DNA of 34,367 nt from Methanomicrobiaceae archaeon (GTDB taxonomy: Archaea > Halobacteriota > Methanomicrobia > Methanomicrobiales > Methanomicrobiaceae), in contig JAFGNT010000007.1 in the NCBI GenBank assembly GCA_016926855.1, positions 1 through 34,367 on the forward strand. The letters run 5' to 3'. Position 1 is the first letter of the stretch. Every line of letters begins with the position of its first letter. The notes beneath the pieces are model-generated. The model did no database searches, was not told the DNA's origin, and saw only the letters and a program-made list of their open reading frames with translations. Below are positions 24,761-32,768 of the stretch, in pieces. Made by a program: the position numbers and the translations under genes.

Positions 24761-26349
24761 GGTTTGATCCCGAAGCATGGAAACGGAAGGCACGAAAGGA
24801 TTTTGATACGGCATGGCGGAATGGTCCCGGCATTATCACGCCGCCGGGATACGGGGGCACGTACCCGCGATACGCCTACCGGCGTGCCTCTCCCCACCCG
24901 ATTGCGGAGACGATCGAGGCGCTGCGGCAGGTCTACCTTGCACTGGGATTTGACGAGGCACGCGTCCCCCTGATGATCGAGGAGCAGGATGTCTACCGCC
25001 AGTTCGGCCCCGAGGCAAGTGCGGTGCTCGACCGTGTCTTCTACCTCGGCGGGCTTCCGCGGCCGAATGTCGGGATTGCACGGGCGGAGCTTGACGCGAT
25101 CGGTACGATTATCGGGCACCCGCTCTCCGGGGGTGAGGAAAACGGGCTTCGCGAGACGCTCCATGCCTACAAGAAGTCGGCGATCGACGGGGACGAGCTC
25201 ACCTTTGAGCTGGCGGGCGTGCTGTCCTGCGACGACGGCCTCGTTGTTCGCATACTCGACGAGGTCTTCCCCGAATTCAAAAACCTCACTCCCGAGTCCT
25301 CCCGCATCACCCTCCGGAGCCACATGACCAGCGGGTGGTTCCTCTCCCTCGCCTCTCTCTGGGAGCACGTGCCGCTCCCCCTCCGCCTCTTCTCGGTCGA
25401 CCGGTGTTTTCGCCGCGAGCAGGAGGAGGGGCCGACGCGGCTCATGTCCTACCACTCGGCATCGTGCATTATTGCCGGCGAGGATGTGACGATTGAGGAC
25501 GGAAAAGCGGTTTCCGAAGCCCTCCTCTCCGCTTTCGGGTTTACTGATTTCCAGTTCCGGCCCGATGAGAAGCGGTCCAAATACTATATTCCCGGCACCC
25601 AGACGGAGGTATACGCACGCCATCCGGTACATGAATGGGTGGAAGTCGCAACCTTCGGGATGTACTCGCCGTCGGCGCTTGGCGAGTACGGCATCGGCGT
25701 CCCGGTAATGAACCTCGGGCTCGGAGTGGAGCGCCTCGCGATGATCCGGTACGGGGCCGATGATATCCGGAAACTCACCATGCCCCAGTTTTTTCCCCGG
25801 CAGCTCTCCGATCGCGAGATCGCCGCCGCCGTCACGCTCCGTGACGAACCCTTCCTGCCGGAGGGGCGGCAGTGTGCGCGGGCGATTGCCGCTGCCGCGA
25901 CTGTCCACGCCACCGAACCCGGCCCCTGCTCCTTTACGGCGTGGGAAGGGACAATTGCCGGAACGGACGTTCAGGTCTTCGTGGAAGAGCCGGAAACCGG
26001 ATCTAAACTCTGCGGGCCTGCGGCATTTAACGAGATCTTCGTGTACGGGGGGTCCGTGCTGGGCGTTCCTGATACGGAGAAGTTCAGGGACATCCGTAAC
26101 AACGGCGCCCCGACCGGCATCTCGTACCTCGATGCGGCTGCACACCTCGCCGCTGCCCGGATCGAGGAGGCCGCCCGGTGCGGCACCGGTACGACGGTTC
26201 AGGTGAAGATGGTAAAACTCCCGGGCGAGATCAACTTAAAAATTCCCGACTACGTGATGCGGTACGTGACCGACAACAATAAGAAGGCGGATGTGCGTGG
26301 TCCGGTATTCCTGACGGTGCGGTCTGTTGCAGAAAGGCGCGGCGAGTGA
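24757..26349 (+). CDS. sepS: O-phosphoseryl-tRNA(Cys) synthetase SepRS
   Basis: SepRS attaches O-phosphoserine to tRNA-Cys; SepCysS then converts it to Cys-tRNA. This is the methanogen alternative to cysteinyl-tRNA synthetase and also a cysteine source. The protein begins [20 protein letters not shown]. It has class II features: [32 protein letters not shown] (motif 2), YHSASCII, and [19 protein letters not shown] (motif 3). Length is 530 residues. ATG 24757 overlaps the taw1 stop; an in-frame codon at 24736 would add seven residues. Neither SepCysS nor SepCysE is in this window. Confidence 0.95.
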   Translation: MRFDPEAWKRKARKDFDTAWRNGPGIITPPGYGGTYPRYAYRRASPHPIAETIEALRQVYLALGFDEARVPLMIEEQDVYRQFGPEASAVLDRVFYLGGLPRPNVGIARAELDAIGTIIGHPLSGGEENGLRETLHAYKKSAIDGDELTFELAGVLSCDDGLVVRILDEVFPEFKNLTPESSRITLRSHMTSGWFLSLASLWEHVPLPLRLFSVDRCFRREQEEGPTRLMSYHSASCIIAGEDVTIEDGKAVSEALLSAFGFTDFQFRPDEKRSKYYIPGTQTEVYARHPVHEWVEVATFGMYSPSALGEYGIGVPVMNLGLGVERLAMIRYGADDIRKLTMPQFFPRQLSDREIAAAVTLRDEPFLPEGRQCARAIAAAATVHATEPGPCSFTAWEGTIAGTDVQVFVEEPETGSKLCGPAAFNEIFVYGGSVLGVPDTEKFRDIRNNGAPTGISYLDAAAHLAAARIEEAARCGTGTTVQVKMVKLPGEINLKIPDYVMRYVTDNNKKADVRGPVFLTVRSVAERRGE

Positions 26350-26665
26350 CTGCATGGTAAACGTGCTTCTTGGTGATGACGAACCCGCCACAATATCCTC
26401 AACCCGGTGACGGCTATTCCCGACTATGTGATGCTGCATCGGGATATCCGGTTCGAGACAGGTATCCCCGTTGATTGTGGTGCAGGACGCCGGGGTGCTC
26501 TCCTGGACGGAGAGGATCATCAGCCGGAGGTTTGAAACGAGAGTACTGCCAGCGTGAGAACTGCATGGCGTGGGTGCCGCAGGCAGAGCTTCGGGGGGTA
26601 TTGCGCCCTGATCGCATCGCGCACGGCAGCAGTAAGATCCACCTGAGCGTTCCGGCATAGCGAAA
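26350..26665. other. Low-coding stretch with gene remnants after sepS
   Basis: No intact gene is convincing here. A 19-bp segment of the sepS 3' end (26242-26260, coding IPDYVM) recurs with one mismatch at 26416-26434, in the frame AIPDYVML. An ATGGTAAA octamer precedes both copies, so part of the stretch may be a decayed duplicate of the sepS end. A broken cysteine-containing frame follows at 26532-26646 (separate entry). Confidence 0.35.
26532..26646 (+). pseudogene. Frameshifted small Cys-rich protein
   Basis: One frame reads LKREYCQRENCMAWVPQAEL. A second, offset by one base, continues GGYCALIASRTAAVRST and then stops. Together they give a CxxxxCxxW...GxCxLIA pattern seen in short archaeal Cys proteins. 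The break falls in a G6 run at 26593-26598. GGAGGT sits at 26526-26531, directly against the TTG at 26532, so the true start is unclear. It may be a pseudogene or a base-calling error. Confidence 0.35.
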
Positions 26666-27130
26666 TCACACTGCTTCACGCTCATTTCGGATGATTACCC
26701 CGACTATCTCCGCAGCTTCCCGCACAAACGCCGGGCAGATACAGGAGAAAAGACCGCGTTCTTGTGCCGTCGCGTTTCCCTCCGGCGTCGAGATGTCCAC
26801 GCCGATGAGGTCGCAGCACACTACTGTTTTGCACCGTTCCTCGAACCTCCGGAGGAACTCCTGCACGTTTCCGTATACAACTCTCTTCGCTTCCGCGTTG
26901 TCGATTCCCCGGCCTGTGGCAATACCGAGCGCCATGAAGGCTCCGGTCACCGCTCCGCAGACACTTCCCCTCTGCCCGATGCCACCGCCGAATCCCCGGC
27001 CGATCGCCATCGCATCTCCGGGTGAGAGCCCGTATTCTTCCGCAAACACCGAGAATACCTCCTGCGAGCAATTATATCCGCTTAAAAACCGCTCCACGGC
27101 TCGGTCCGCCTTTGAGAGGGGAATTTCCAT
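26666..27130 (-). CDS. C_GCAxxG_C_C family protein
   Basis: This 154-residue protein fits the C_GCAxxG_C_C family, putative redox-active proteins with a spaced cysteine pattern. Visible are GYNCSQEVF, GRGFGGGIGQRGSVCGAVTGAFMALGI (here GSVCGAVTG at the core), RCKTVVCCDLIG and SCICPAFVREAAEIV. The cysteines may bind a metal or cluster; the function is not established. ATG 27130 gives MEIPLSKADRAVERFL and has no clear ribosome site. The nearest good promoter is some 200 nt upstream (about 27336), with a possible short upstream frame between. Confidence 0.85.
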   Translation of the reverse strand: MEIPLSKADRAVERFLSGYNCSQEVFSVFAEEYGLSPGDAMAIGRGFGGGIGQRGSVCGAVTGAFMALGIATGRGIDNAEAKRVVYGNVQEFLRRFEERCKTVVCCDLIGVDISTPEGNATAQERGLFSCICPAFVREAAEIVGVIIRNEREAV

Positions 27131-27287
27131 GAAGATAATGTGGGGCAGGCGGGTCGTGAACCTGACGCGAACCGGGAGTGACTGTAGCGATGAAAAGGGG
27201 GAGAACAGCTGCCGCCCGCCCTGATACCGTGGCGGGTCTGGTCATGTGCTGTCCGGTGATTCGGGATGTGTGTGTGGTGGGGGTCAT
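27072..27287 (-). CDS. Possible short upstream reading frame
   Basis: On the reverse strand a TATA element (27333-27340), GGAGAG (27295-27300) and ATG 27287 are correctly spaced. They open a 71-codon frame, MTPTTHTSRITGQHMTRP..., which overlaps the start of the C_GCAxxG_C_C gene by 59 nt. The product has no family I recognise and its composition is poor. The signals suggest the real transcript starts here. The frame may be a regulatory upstream ORF or an artefact. Confidence 0.2.
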   Translation of the reverse strand: MTPTTHTSRITGQHMTRPATVSGRAAAVLPLFIATVTPGSRQVHDPPAPHYLHGNSPLKGGPSRGAVFKRI

Positions 27288-27366
27288 GGTGTCTCTCTCC
27301 TTTTTCCGCTGAATACACTATCGGGGGCGGGAGTATATAGAGAAAAAATGGGGGCGGTTCGTAAGG

Positions 27367-27382
27367 TGAACCGGTCGGTTCA
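27367..27382. repeat. 16-nt inverted repeat with 2-nt centre
   Basis: TGAACCG (27367-27373), GT, CGGTTCA (27376-27382) is a perfect inverted repeat. It lies about 45 nt past the TPR gene stop on the reverse strand, and a T-run follows on that strand at about 27343-27348. It also lies about 30 nt before the TATA element at 27333-27340. It could be a terminator stem or an operator. Confidence 0.35.
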
Positions 27383-27425
27383 ACGGACCCTTTACTGTAA
27401 ATGTACTTCCCTCTTCTCCTTCCCT

Positions 27426-27890
27426 TTATTTCTCGGCGGAATACCTCTTCACAGCCGACTCCGTGACTTTCTCATCAGCTTCATCGGCCTCCCGCCCGAA
27501 ACGGATCCCGACTTCAAACGCCTGGGAAAAGCACGCTTCGGCATCGCTGACTTCGAAATAGTTGCATTCGCCCTTGATCTTGTCCTTCAGGACGTGTGCA
27601 AAGGAGGGATCGAGCTGGATCGCCTGGTGGTAGCACTGCACCGCTTCCCGTATCATGCCGGTCGAGGCAAAGACGTCGCCCCGGAAAATCCACGCCCCGG
27701 TCATCTCCGGATCGAGGTGGAGCGCCTGATCGAGGAGGGCAAGAATACCATCCGCCGTTCCGGTACCGTTAAGCATCTTCGCCGAATCATAGAGCAGTTT
27801 AGCCCGGATAAATTCCTCTTCGGCCATTCCTGTTGTGCTCCGGTTCCGGATCGGGCGGAATCCTCCTTTTTTCGTATCTGAGTGTTCCAT
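27426..27890 (-). CDS. Tetratricopeptide-repeat protein
   Basis: The 154-residue protein carries about two TPR units: GILALLDQALHLDPEMTGAWIFRGDVFASTGMI and then REAVQCYHQAIQLDPSFAHVLKDKIKG. TPRs form a helical scaffold for protein contacts, and no enzymatic motif is present. ATG 27890 (MEHSDTKKGG) was chosen. A TATA-like TATCTATTTATT at about 27902-27914 lies 15-25 nt upstream, compatible with a leaderless message. A later in-frame ATG (MAEEEFIRAK) near 27827 would remove the basic N-terminus. Upstream in-frame codons reach into the UbiA gene and are not credible. Confidence 0.75.
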   Translation of the reverse strand: MEHSDTKKGGFRPIRNRSTTGMAEEEFIRAKLLYDSAKMLNGTGTADGILALLDQALHLDPEMTGAWIFRGDVFASTGMIREAVQCYHQAIQLDPSFAHVLKDKIKGECNYFEVSDAEACFSQAFEVGIRFGREADEADEKVTESAVKRYSAEK

Positions 27891-27943
27891 CACGCCCGGG
27901 AGAATAAATAGATACGCCCCCAAAAGCCGGACCTGTCTGTCGG

Positions 27944-28837
27944 TCAGAGCACGGTGTCGGCGATGATAGAGGCTGCATAGACCGCCATTGCGACATGGAA
28001 GAACGGGAGCACCGCCAGTGCCGTTTTTGCGCTCTGGTCCCGGAAAATCCGGAGATTCGCTGTGGTGAGAAGAAGCATGCCGAGCAGGAATCCCCCACGG
28101 GCGATCCAACCGAGCCGGGTGGCGAAGAGGACGGCGAAGACGGCGTGGATGATGGTCATGAGCAGGATCCACACCGCCGTCCCGTGTTCGCCGTAGAGCA
28201 CTGTCACCGACGCCATCTCGCGTGCCCGGTCGTTCGCGATATCGGCAAGGTCGTTCACGGCAAGGTGGGCCTCGGCAAACGGGTAGAAGAAGAGGAAGTA
28301 GAGGAGGGCGGTCATGTCGGGCAGGCCTGCGGCGAGGTACCCCGCCACGGGAAAGAGGGCGAAGTCGATGCGCCCGACGAGTTGCGCGATCGGCCATGTC
28401 TGGCGGCGTTTTTTCAGCTGGTAGAAGATTTCGGCACAGTACGCACACACCATGATTGCGAACACGAACTGCGAATGGGGTGGGGGGAGTGTGAAAATCA
28501 GCGCTGTCGTGACAAGCAGAAACCCGATGACGAGGGCCGCAGCACGGGCCGGCGTGATCAGGCCGGGAGGGAGGGGCCGGGTGCCGAAGAGCCGCCAGTA
28601 CCGGGTCATGGCGGGATCAATGTCACGGGTATCACGCTCCCGGTCGACGATGTCATTGAGCACCAGTCCTCCCTCAAAGCCGAACAGGCCGATGAGCGCT
28701 ACGGTCACGGTCGTCGTCCACGAAAATCCGCCGTATGCCTGGAACGCAAGCGCAAGCCCGGAGCAGAAAAGCAGCGGCCATGCCCAGGCGAAGTGCGCCC
28801 GGGTCAGATCGATCCATGCACGGAAGGAAGAGTACAC
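27944..28837 (-). CDS. UbiA-family prenyltransferase
   Basis: This integral membrane protein of 297 residues has about eight hydrophobic helices. The two Asp-rich prenyl-diphosphate/Mg2+ motifs are present: NDIVDRERD (residues 61-69), and NDLADIANDRAREM around residues 195-208. UbiA enzymes transfer prenyl chains to aromatic or glycerol acceptors. In archaea candidates include archaeal lipid synthesis (DGGGP synthase) and quinone-type routes. The acceptor cannot be decided from motifs. GTG 28837 is the likely start (YSSFRAWIDLTRAHFAW). The divergent pseudogene begins about 90 nt away. Confidence 0.85.
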   Translation of the reverse strand: MYSSFRAWIDLTRAHFAWAWPLLFCSGLALAFQAYGGFSWTTTVTVALIGLFGFEGGLVLNDIVDRERDTRDIDPAMTRYWRLFGTRPLPPGLITPARAAALVIGFLLVTTALIFTLPPPHSQFVFAIMVCAYCAEIFYQLKKRRQTWPIAQLVGRIDFALFPVAGYLAAGLPDMTALLYFLFFYPFAEAHLAVNDLADIANDRAREMASVTVLYGEHGTAVWILLMTIIHAVFAVLFATRLGWIARGGFLLGMLLLTTANLRIFRDQSAKTALAVLPFFHVAMAVYAASIIADTVL

Positions 28838-28928
28838 ATGTCAGTATTACCGCGCTCCTTTTTGACTCCATCTCCGGGGAGCAGGTGTCAGGAATGGTTT
28901 ATCAGAGTGCCAGCCGACACTTTCCTGT

Positions 28929-29365
28929 ATGAAAACTCCCGGCATTTTCCCGGTAATGCTGATTCTTGCCGCTTTATGTGTCATCTGGAGTGCCGGGTGT
29001 ACGGGGACGGTACCTCCACCGGAGGCGGATTTGATATCACCGGTATCCGGCACACCGGCCGTATGCACACTACTACCGGGACGCCCTGCCCGTCCTTGGT
29101 GTTGACGGGACACTTGCAGATTCGGTCCCCCCTGATAGTCCTGTAAGGGGAATGGTGCAGGCGAAGACCGGGACGGTGTTCTCCGGAGATATGAGCGGGA
29201 TTTTTTTAAACGCAAAGGCCATGGCCGGGTACATGACGGCGAAGAGCGGCCGGGAATCCGTCTTTGCGGTCTGTGTAAACGATCTCCGAATCACCGGCAT
29301 TCCCGATGCGATCGCGGTAGGAGACGACCTGGGGCGGATTGCGGAACTCTTCGACGAAGCATACT
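28929..29365 (+). pseudogene. Decayed lipoprotein D-Ala-D-Ala carboxypeptidase (S13/PBP4-like)
   Basis: ATG 28929 opens a lipoprotein signal (MLILAALCVIWSAGC) in one frame, which stops about 50 codons later. From about 29062 another frame reads YAHYYRDALPVLGVDGTLAD, then GMVQAKTGTV and AKAMAGYMTAKSGRESVFAV. That is the C-terminal KTG region of S13-type penicillin-binding carboxypeptidases and related beta-lactamase-fold proteins. The SxxK and SxN motifs are missing, so several hundred codons have been lost along with the frame. The remnant ends near DDLGRIAELFDEAY. Confidence 0.6.
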
Positions 29366-29395
29366 CAGTTCATTTCTCTTTTTTTTTCCCTCACG

Positions 29396-29609
29396 GAAAC
29401 GGACAGGTATTCTCTCCCCGCCCTGGCACGGTGGAACGACTACTATATTCCGCTCCGGGCCCGTGCTGCACATCTCAGGGAGGAGCGGGCAAAAAATCCG
29501 GGTGCGGCCCCCCCTCCTTGATATGAGGGAAGCCGAGATTGCGCTCTTTGAGCGCTATTCGGATGTCTACGGGGACGTCTGTTACCTTCTCGAACGGGAA
29601 GAACGATGA
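29396..29609 (+). pseudogene. C-terminal fragment of an unidentified protein, broken at a C7 run
   Basis: One frame reads YSLPALARWNDYYIPLRARA and continues to NPGAAPPP, where it stops. The next frame continues LDMREAEIALFERYSDVYGD, then VCYLLEREER and a stop at 29607. The joint is a run of seven C (29508-29514), and a T9 run (29379-29387) precedes the fragment. The composition looks like real protein and the two parts join naturally. I do not recognise the family. No start codon or N-terminal part is visible. Confidence 0.4.
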
Positions 29610-29634
29610 AAGGGGAATCGTTACGCCTTTGCTC

Positions 29635-30180
29635 TCATTCCTTCCGGAGATCTCCCGTTCCGGCGAGCTGCCGCGACTCAAGGATAAGTTCCGGGACAAG
29701 CCGGTCACGGTTCTCCCGGGTGAGGGTCCGGAGCACGACACCGGGGCGGTTTTTAATGCTCTCGATAAAGGCGTCGCCGTGGAGTGCGATGGTGGCGATG
29801 CAGGGCACCCCGCTTTCGAGGATCTGCAGGACATATGACCGGAAACGCGGTGAAAGGCATTCCATCTTCCCGATCTCGTCCACTATTATGACGCCGGCAT
29901 CTTCCGGCAGTGATTCGGGATCCGCGAGAAATGCTTCGAGTCCCGGCACATCGACACCATACTTCCCCACCCGCGGGCCTGCCATGCCAGTCCGTGCGAG
30001 TACCTGACGCCGCCCGGACAGGGAAACGAGGTCAAACCCGATACGCACTCCCCGCTCACGAACCTCCCCGGTGTAAAAACCACCCGGCGGGGCGTCCCGG
30101 AGCGATTCGATGATACGCCGTACTGCCGTCGTTTTACCCGAGCCCGGGGGGCCTGTGATCAGGAGCGCGGCCGGTGACAT
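29635..30180 (-). CDS. THEP1-type nucleoside-triphosphatase
   Basis: This 181-residue P-loop NTPase is related to the archaeal/bacterial THEP1 family, which hydrolyses nucleoside triphosphates in vitro; its role in the cell is unclear. Walker A GPPGSGKTT is at residues 10-18, Walker B VIIVDEIGKME near 98-108. GGFYTGEVRERGVRIGFDLV and the late TLTRENRD are family features. ATG 30180 has GGAG about 7 nt upstream and follows the membrane-protein stop by 12 nt. It is the last gene of the mrfB-mrfA operon, so a nucleic-acid-related role is possible but unproven. Confidence 0.9.
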   Translation of the reverse strand: MSPAALLITGPPGSGKTTAVRRIIESLRDAPPGGFYTGEVRERGVRIGFDLVSLSGRRQVLARTGMAGPRVGKYGVDVPGLEAFLADPESLPEDAGVIIVDEIGKMECLSPRFRSYVLQILESGVPCIATIALHGDAFIESIKNRPGVVLRTLTRENRDRLVPELILESRQLAGTGDLRKE

Positions 30181-30192
30181 CGGATTCTCCGG

Positions 30193-30504
30193 TTACTCCC
30201 TGAACTCCACCTCGACACCGCCGAACCACCCTGCAGCAACGTTGAAAAGAAAGGCGGCTACCGCACCGTAGATAAAACCGCCTACCGCGGCGCCGATAGT
30301 CATGACGATGATTGCGATGATGCCCCCCGTGGTCGCGGCCATGCCGGGGATGCCGAAGGAGCCTGCCACCGCACCGCCGAGAAGCATCAGGAGGAGAAAT
30401 ATGATGCCCATGATCAGCCCGATAACCATCATAATTGCTGCACTTACCTTTGCTACACTTACCTTTGCTACAGAAAAAACACCGAAATGAATGATTTCCG
30501 TCAT
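30193..30504 (-). CDS. Small integral membrane protein
   Basis: The 103-residue protein has two long hydrophobic segments (IMMVIGLIMGIIFLLLMLLGGAV, and a Gly/Ala-rich GGIIAIIVMTIGAAVGGFIYGAV) and ends GWFGGVEVEFRE. Similar small methanogen membrane proteins begin with an SVAKV/SAAK motif and end with a GGIE-type tail, but their function is unknown. ATG 30504 overlaps the helicase stop (ATGA), so it is translationally coupled. The N-terminus contains an exact duplication of five codons (see repeat at 30442-30471). Confidence 0.75.
   Translation of the reverse strand: MTEIIHFGVFSVAKVSVAKVSAAIMMVIGLIMGIIFLLLMLLGGAVAGSFGIPGMAATTGGIIAIIVMTIGAAVGGFIYGAVAAFLFNVAAGWFGGVEVEFRE
30442..30471. repeat. 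Two perfect 15-bp tandem copies
   Basis: ACTTACCTTTGCTAC occurs twice in direct succession (30442-30456, 30457-30471). In the membrane-protein frame it encodes VAKVS-VAKVS, so the frame is kept. A copy-number change would add or remove five residues before the first membrane helix. Confidence 0.8.
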
Positions 30505-32768
30505 ACGGGAACCCTCTCACGGTCAGGGTATAATGCTTGCCATCCCCCTGCAAGAAGGGTGAGAATCCGCTCTGTTCCCGCCTTGTCGAGCGGGCGGTTG
30601 TCGTTCCCGCACTTCGGCGAGTGGATGCATGAGGGGCATCCCGAGGTGCAGGGGCAGTCCCTGACGACGTCTCGTGCAATCCCGGCAAGGGAGGGGAAGA
30701 GGGAATACGCCTTTTCCGCAAGCCCGATCCCCCCTTCATACCCATCGTAGATAAGAATTGTCGCTCCGGCCGTATCGGGATGCCACGGTGTTGAAAACCC
30801 GCCGACATCCCGGCGGTCGCAGAGCACGCGGACCGGCATCATGGCAATGAGTTCGTGCTCTGCGCCATGCAGCCCCCCGGCTATGTCCATGCCATCATCG
30901 GAAAGGCGTTCAACCGCAGTATCAGGGAGCGTGACCCACAGTGCCCTCGTGGTAAAGACGAGCGGCGGGAGGGTAAGGGGATGGGTTTCAAGCACCGTGT
31001 CATAGCGGCGGAGCTGGTACTGCCGGTACTGCTCGATGATCCTCACATCCCCGAAACAGAGTGTGCCGCCCTCCCCTGTCCGGGAGGCACGCGTCCGGAT
31101 GACCGACATGTCCACTGACAGGTGGGCCCGCGTGTGGCAGTCCGTCTCGTCCGGGCGGACGGTGATCGAGTGGTTGTCGAGGTCGAAGCCGGTAACGACA
31201 TAGGTCTCTCCCTGGTGGAGGAGGATCGCTCCCGGGTGGGCTTCCCGAAACGCCTGGTTCCGGTCCAGGGTCTCGAGAATCCGCCCGTTGCACAATACCC
31301 TGAACGATTCCCCGGAGGCCGGACCGAGAGGGCATGCCTCTGTTGCGCGGCCGCGTCCTGCGTACGCCCACCCTTTCCGGGTTCTGGCAAGGATTCCGGC
31401 GTTCGCGAGTGCCCTGACCGCATCGCATGCGTCCGTTCCGAAGAAGCGTGCCTCACCGTCGGGTGCCAGCGGCGCTTCCGCGGCAGCACAGAGCAGGTGT
31501 CCTGCAAGGATGTATGGGTTGGTTGGATCGAGAATGGCGTGTTCACAGGCTTTTTTAAAGAAAGATTCCGGGTGGTGTACAAAATATTGGTCCAGAGCGT
31601 TTTCCGATGCCACGAGCACCGACCACGAGGCGTTCCCCCGTCGTCCCGCCCGTCCCGCCTGCTGCCACGCAGCCATCATGCTGCCGGGGTACCCTGCCAT
31701 GATCACCGCATCGAGAGAGCCTACGTCGATGCCCAGTTCGAGTGCATTGGTAGAAACAACCGCAGAAAGACTGCCATCCCTGAGCTGTTTTTCGAGAGCG
31801 CGTCTTTCTTCGGGGAGATACCCGGCCCGGTAGGCCGCGATGGCCTCCGCCGCCCCCCCGTTCCGGATGAGCGCGGCACGGGCCTGCCGGGCGATCGCTT
31901 CCGCCATTGTACGCGACGGTGCGAAACAGAGCGTTTGCAGTCCGTCTTCAACGGAGGCGAGCAGGAGATCGCAAACGGCCCGGGAGAGGGAAATCCCTCC
32001 TCCCCGGATAGCTGCAGGGTTTGCCAGCAGGAAGTGCCGTTTGCTCCGGGGTGACCCGTCGTCGTCGATGACAACGGGAGTTCTGCCTGTCAGCAACAGG
32101 GAAAATTCGCCGGGATTAGCAATCGTTGCGGTGGAGAGGATGAATTGGGGGCGGCTCCCATGCCGTTCGGCGATTCGAAGCAGCCTCCGGAGCAGGAATG
32201 CTACATGCGTGCCGAAGACACCCCGGTACCGGTGTGCTTCGTCGATGACCACGTACCGGAGTTTTTCAAAAAATCCCGCCCATTTCGGGTGCCACGCCAA
32301 TACATGATGGAGTTCGTGCGGGTTTGAGAGGATGATACGCGATTCCTCGCGGATGCGGGGACGAAGATGTGCAGGCGTATCCCCGTCGTACACTGCACTC
32401 CCGGCCGGGAAACCGGTGAATCCCTCGAGTGCGCGAAAGCCCGAGAGCTGGTCGTGGGCAAGCGCTTTCGCGGGGTACAGGCAGAGGGCACTCGTTTCCT
32501 CGCCGGAACACAGGCTTTCAAAGATCGGAAGCAGAAACGCGAGGCTTTTTCCTGACGCAGTCGGTGTGGTCAGGATAACGTCCCGTCCTGCCCTGGCCTC
32601 GTCGATCGCTGTACACTGGTGGGTGTAGAGCCGTATCCCGCGTGCAGTGAGATATGCCTCGAGCAGATCCGAAAGCGGCCTTTTAAGGCTGCCGTAGACC
32701 GCATCATGGCCCGGGATTATCTCATGGTGCGTGATGAGGGGGTGCGAACGGGGGTCATCCATCAGCAT
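30501..32768 (-). CDS. DEAH-box helicase with C-terminal Cys cluster (MrfA/YprA/Hrq1-like)
   Basis: This superfamily 2 helicase of 755 residues has motif I TTPTASGK (about 67-74), YPAKALAHDQ, motif II DEAH (176-179), motif III STATIANP (~214), NALELGIDVGSLDAVIMAGYPG, and motif VI QQAGRAGRRG. The C-terminal part ends with a cysteine cluster (CPCTSGCPSCIHSPKC from residue 705), the metal site of the MrfA/Hrq1 family. Bacillus MrfA (YprA) works with the exonuclease MrfB in repair of mitomycin-type DNA damage. The neighbouring upstream gene here is MrfB-like. ATG 32768 was chosen because GGGAGG lies 6 nt upstream; ATG 32762 is an alternative. The gene overlaps mrfB by 14 nt. Confidence 0.9.
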   Translation of the reverse strand: MLMDDPRSHPLITHHEIIPGHDAVYGSLKRPLSDLLEAYLTARGIRLYTHQCTAIDEARAGRDVILTTPTASGKSLAFLLPIFESLCSGEETSALCLYPAKALAHDQLSGFRALEGFTGFPAGSAVYDGDTPAHLRPRIREESRIILSNPHELHHVLAWHPKWAGFFEKLRYVVIDEAHRYRGVFGTHVAFLLRRLLRIAERHGSRPQFILSTATIANPGEFSLLLTGRTPVVIDDDGSPRSKRHFLLANPAAIRGGGISLSRAVCDLLLASVEDGLQTLCFAPSRTMAEAIARQARAALIRNGGAAEAIAAYRAGYLPEERRALEKQLRDGSLSAVVSTNALELGIDVGSLDAVIMAGYPGSMMAAWQQAGRAGRRGNASWSVLVASENALDQYFVHHPESFFKKACEHAILDPTNPYILAGHLLCAAAEAPLAPDGEARFFGTDACDAVRALANAGILARTRKGWAYAGRGRATEACPLGPASGESFRVLCNGRILETLDRNQAFREAHPGAILLHQGETYVVTGFDLDNHSITVRPDETDCHTRAHLSVDMSVIRTRASRTGEGGTLCFGDVRIIEQYRQYQLRRYDTVLETHPLTLPPLVFTTRALWVTLPDTAVERLSDDGMDIAGGLHGAEHELIAMMPVRVLCDRRDVGGFSTPWHPDTAGATILIYDGYEGGIGLAEKAYSLFPSLAGIARDVVRDCPCTSGCPSCIHSPKCGNDNRPLDKAGTERILTLLAGGWQALYPDRERVPV

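Noticed and set aside
24697-26145. 482-codon reverse frame across sepS
   Set aside because: Mirror of sepS codon bias; no motif.
27995-29146. 383-codon forward frame across the UbiA gene
   Set aside because: Antisense of the prenyltransferase; highly charged shadow composition.
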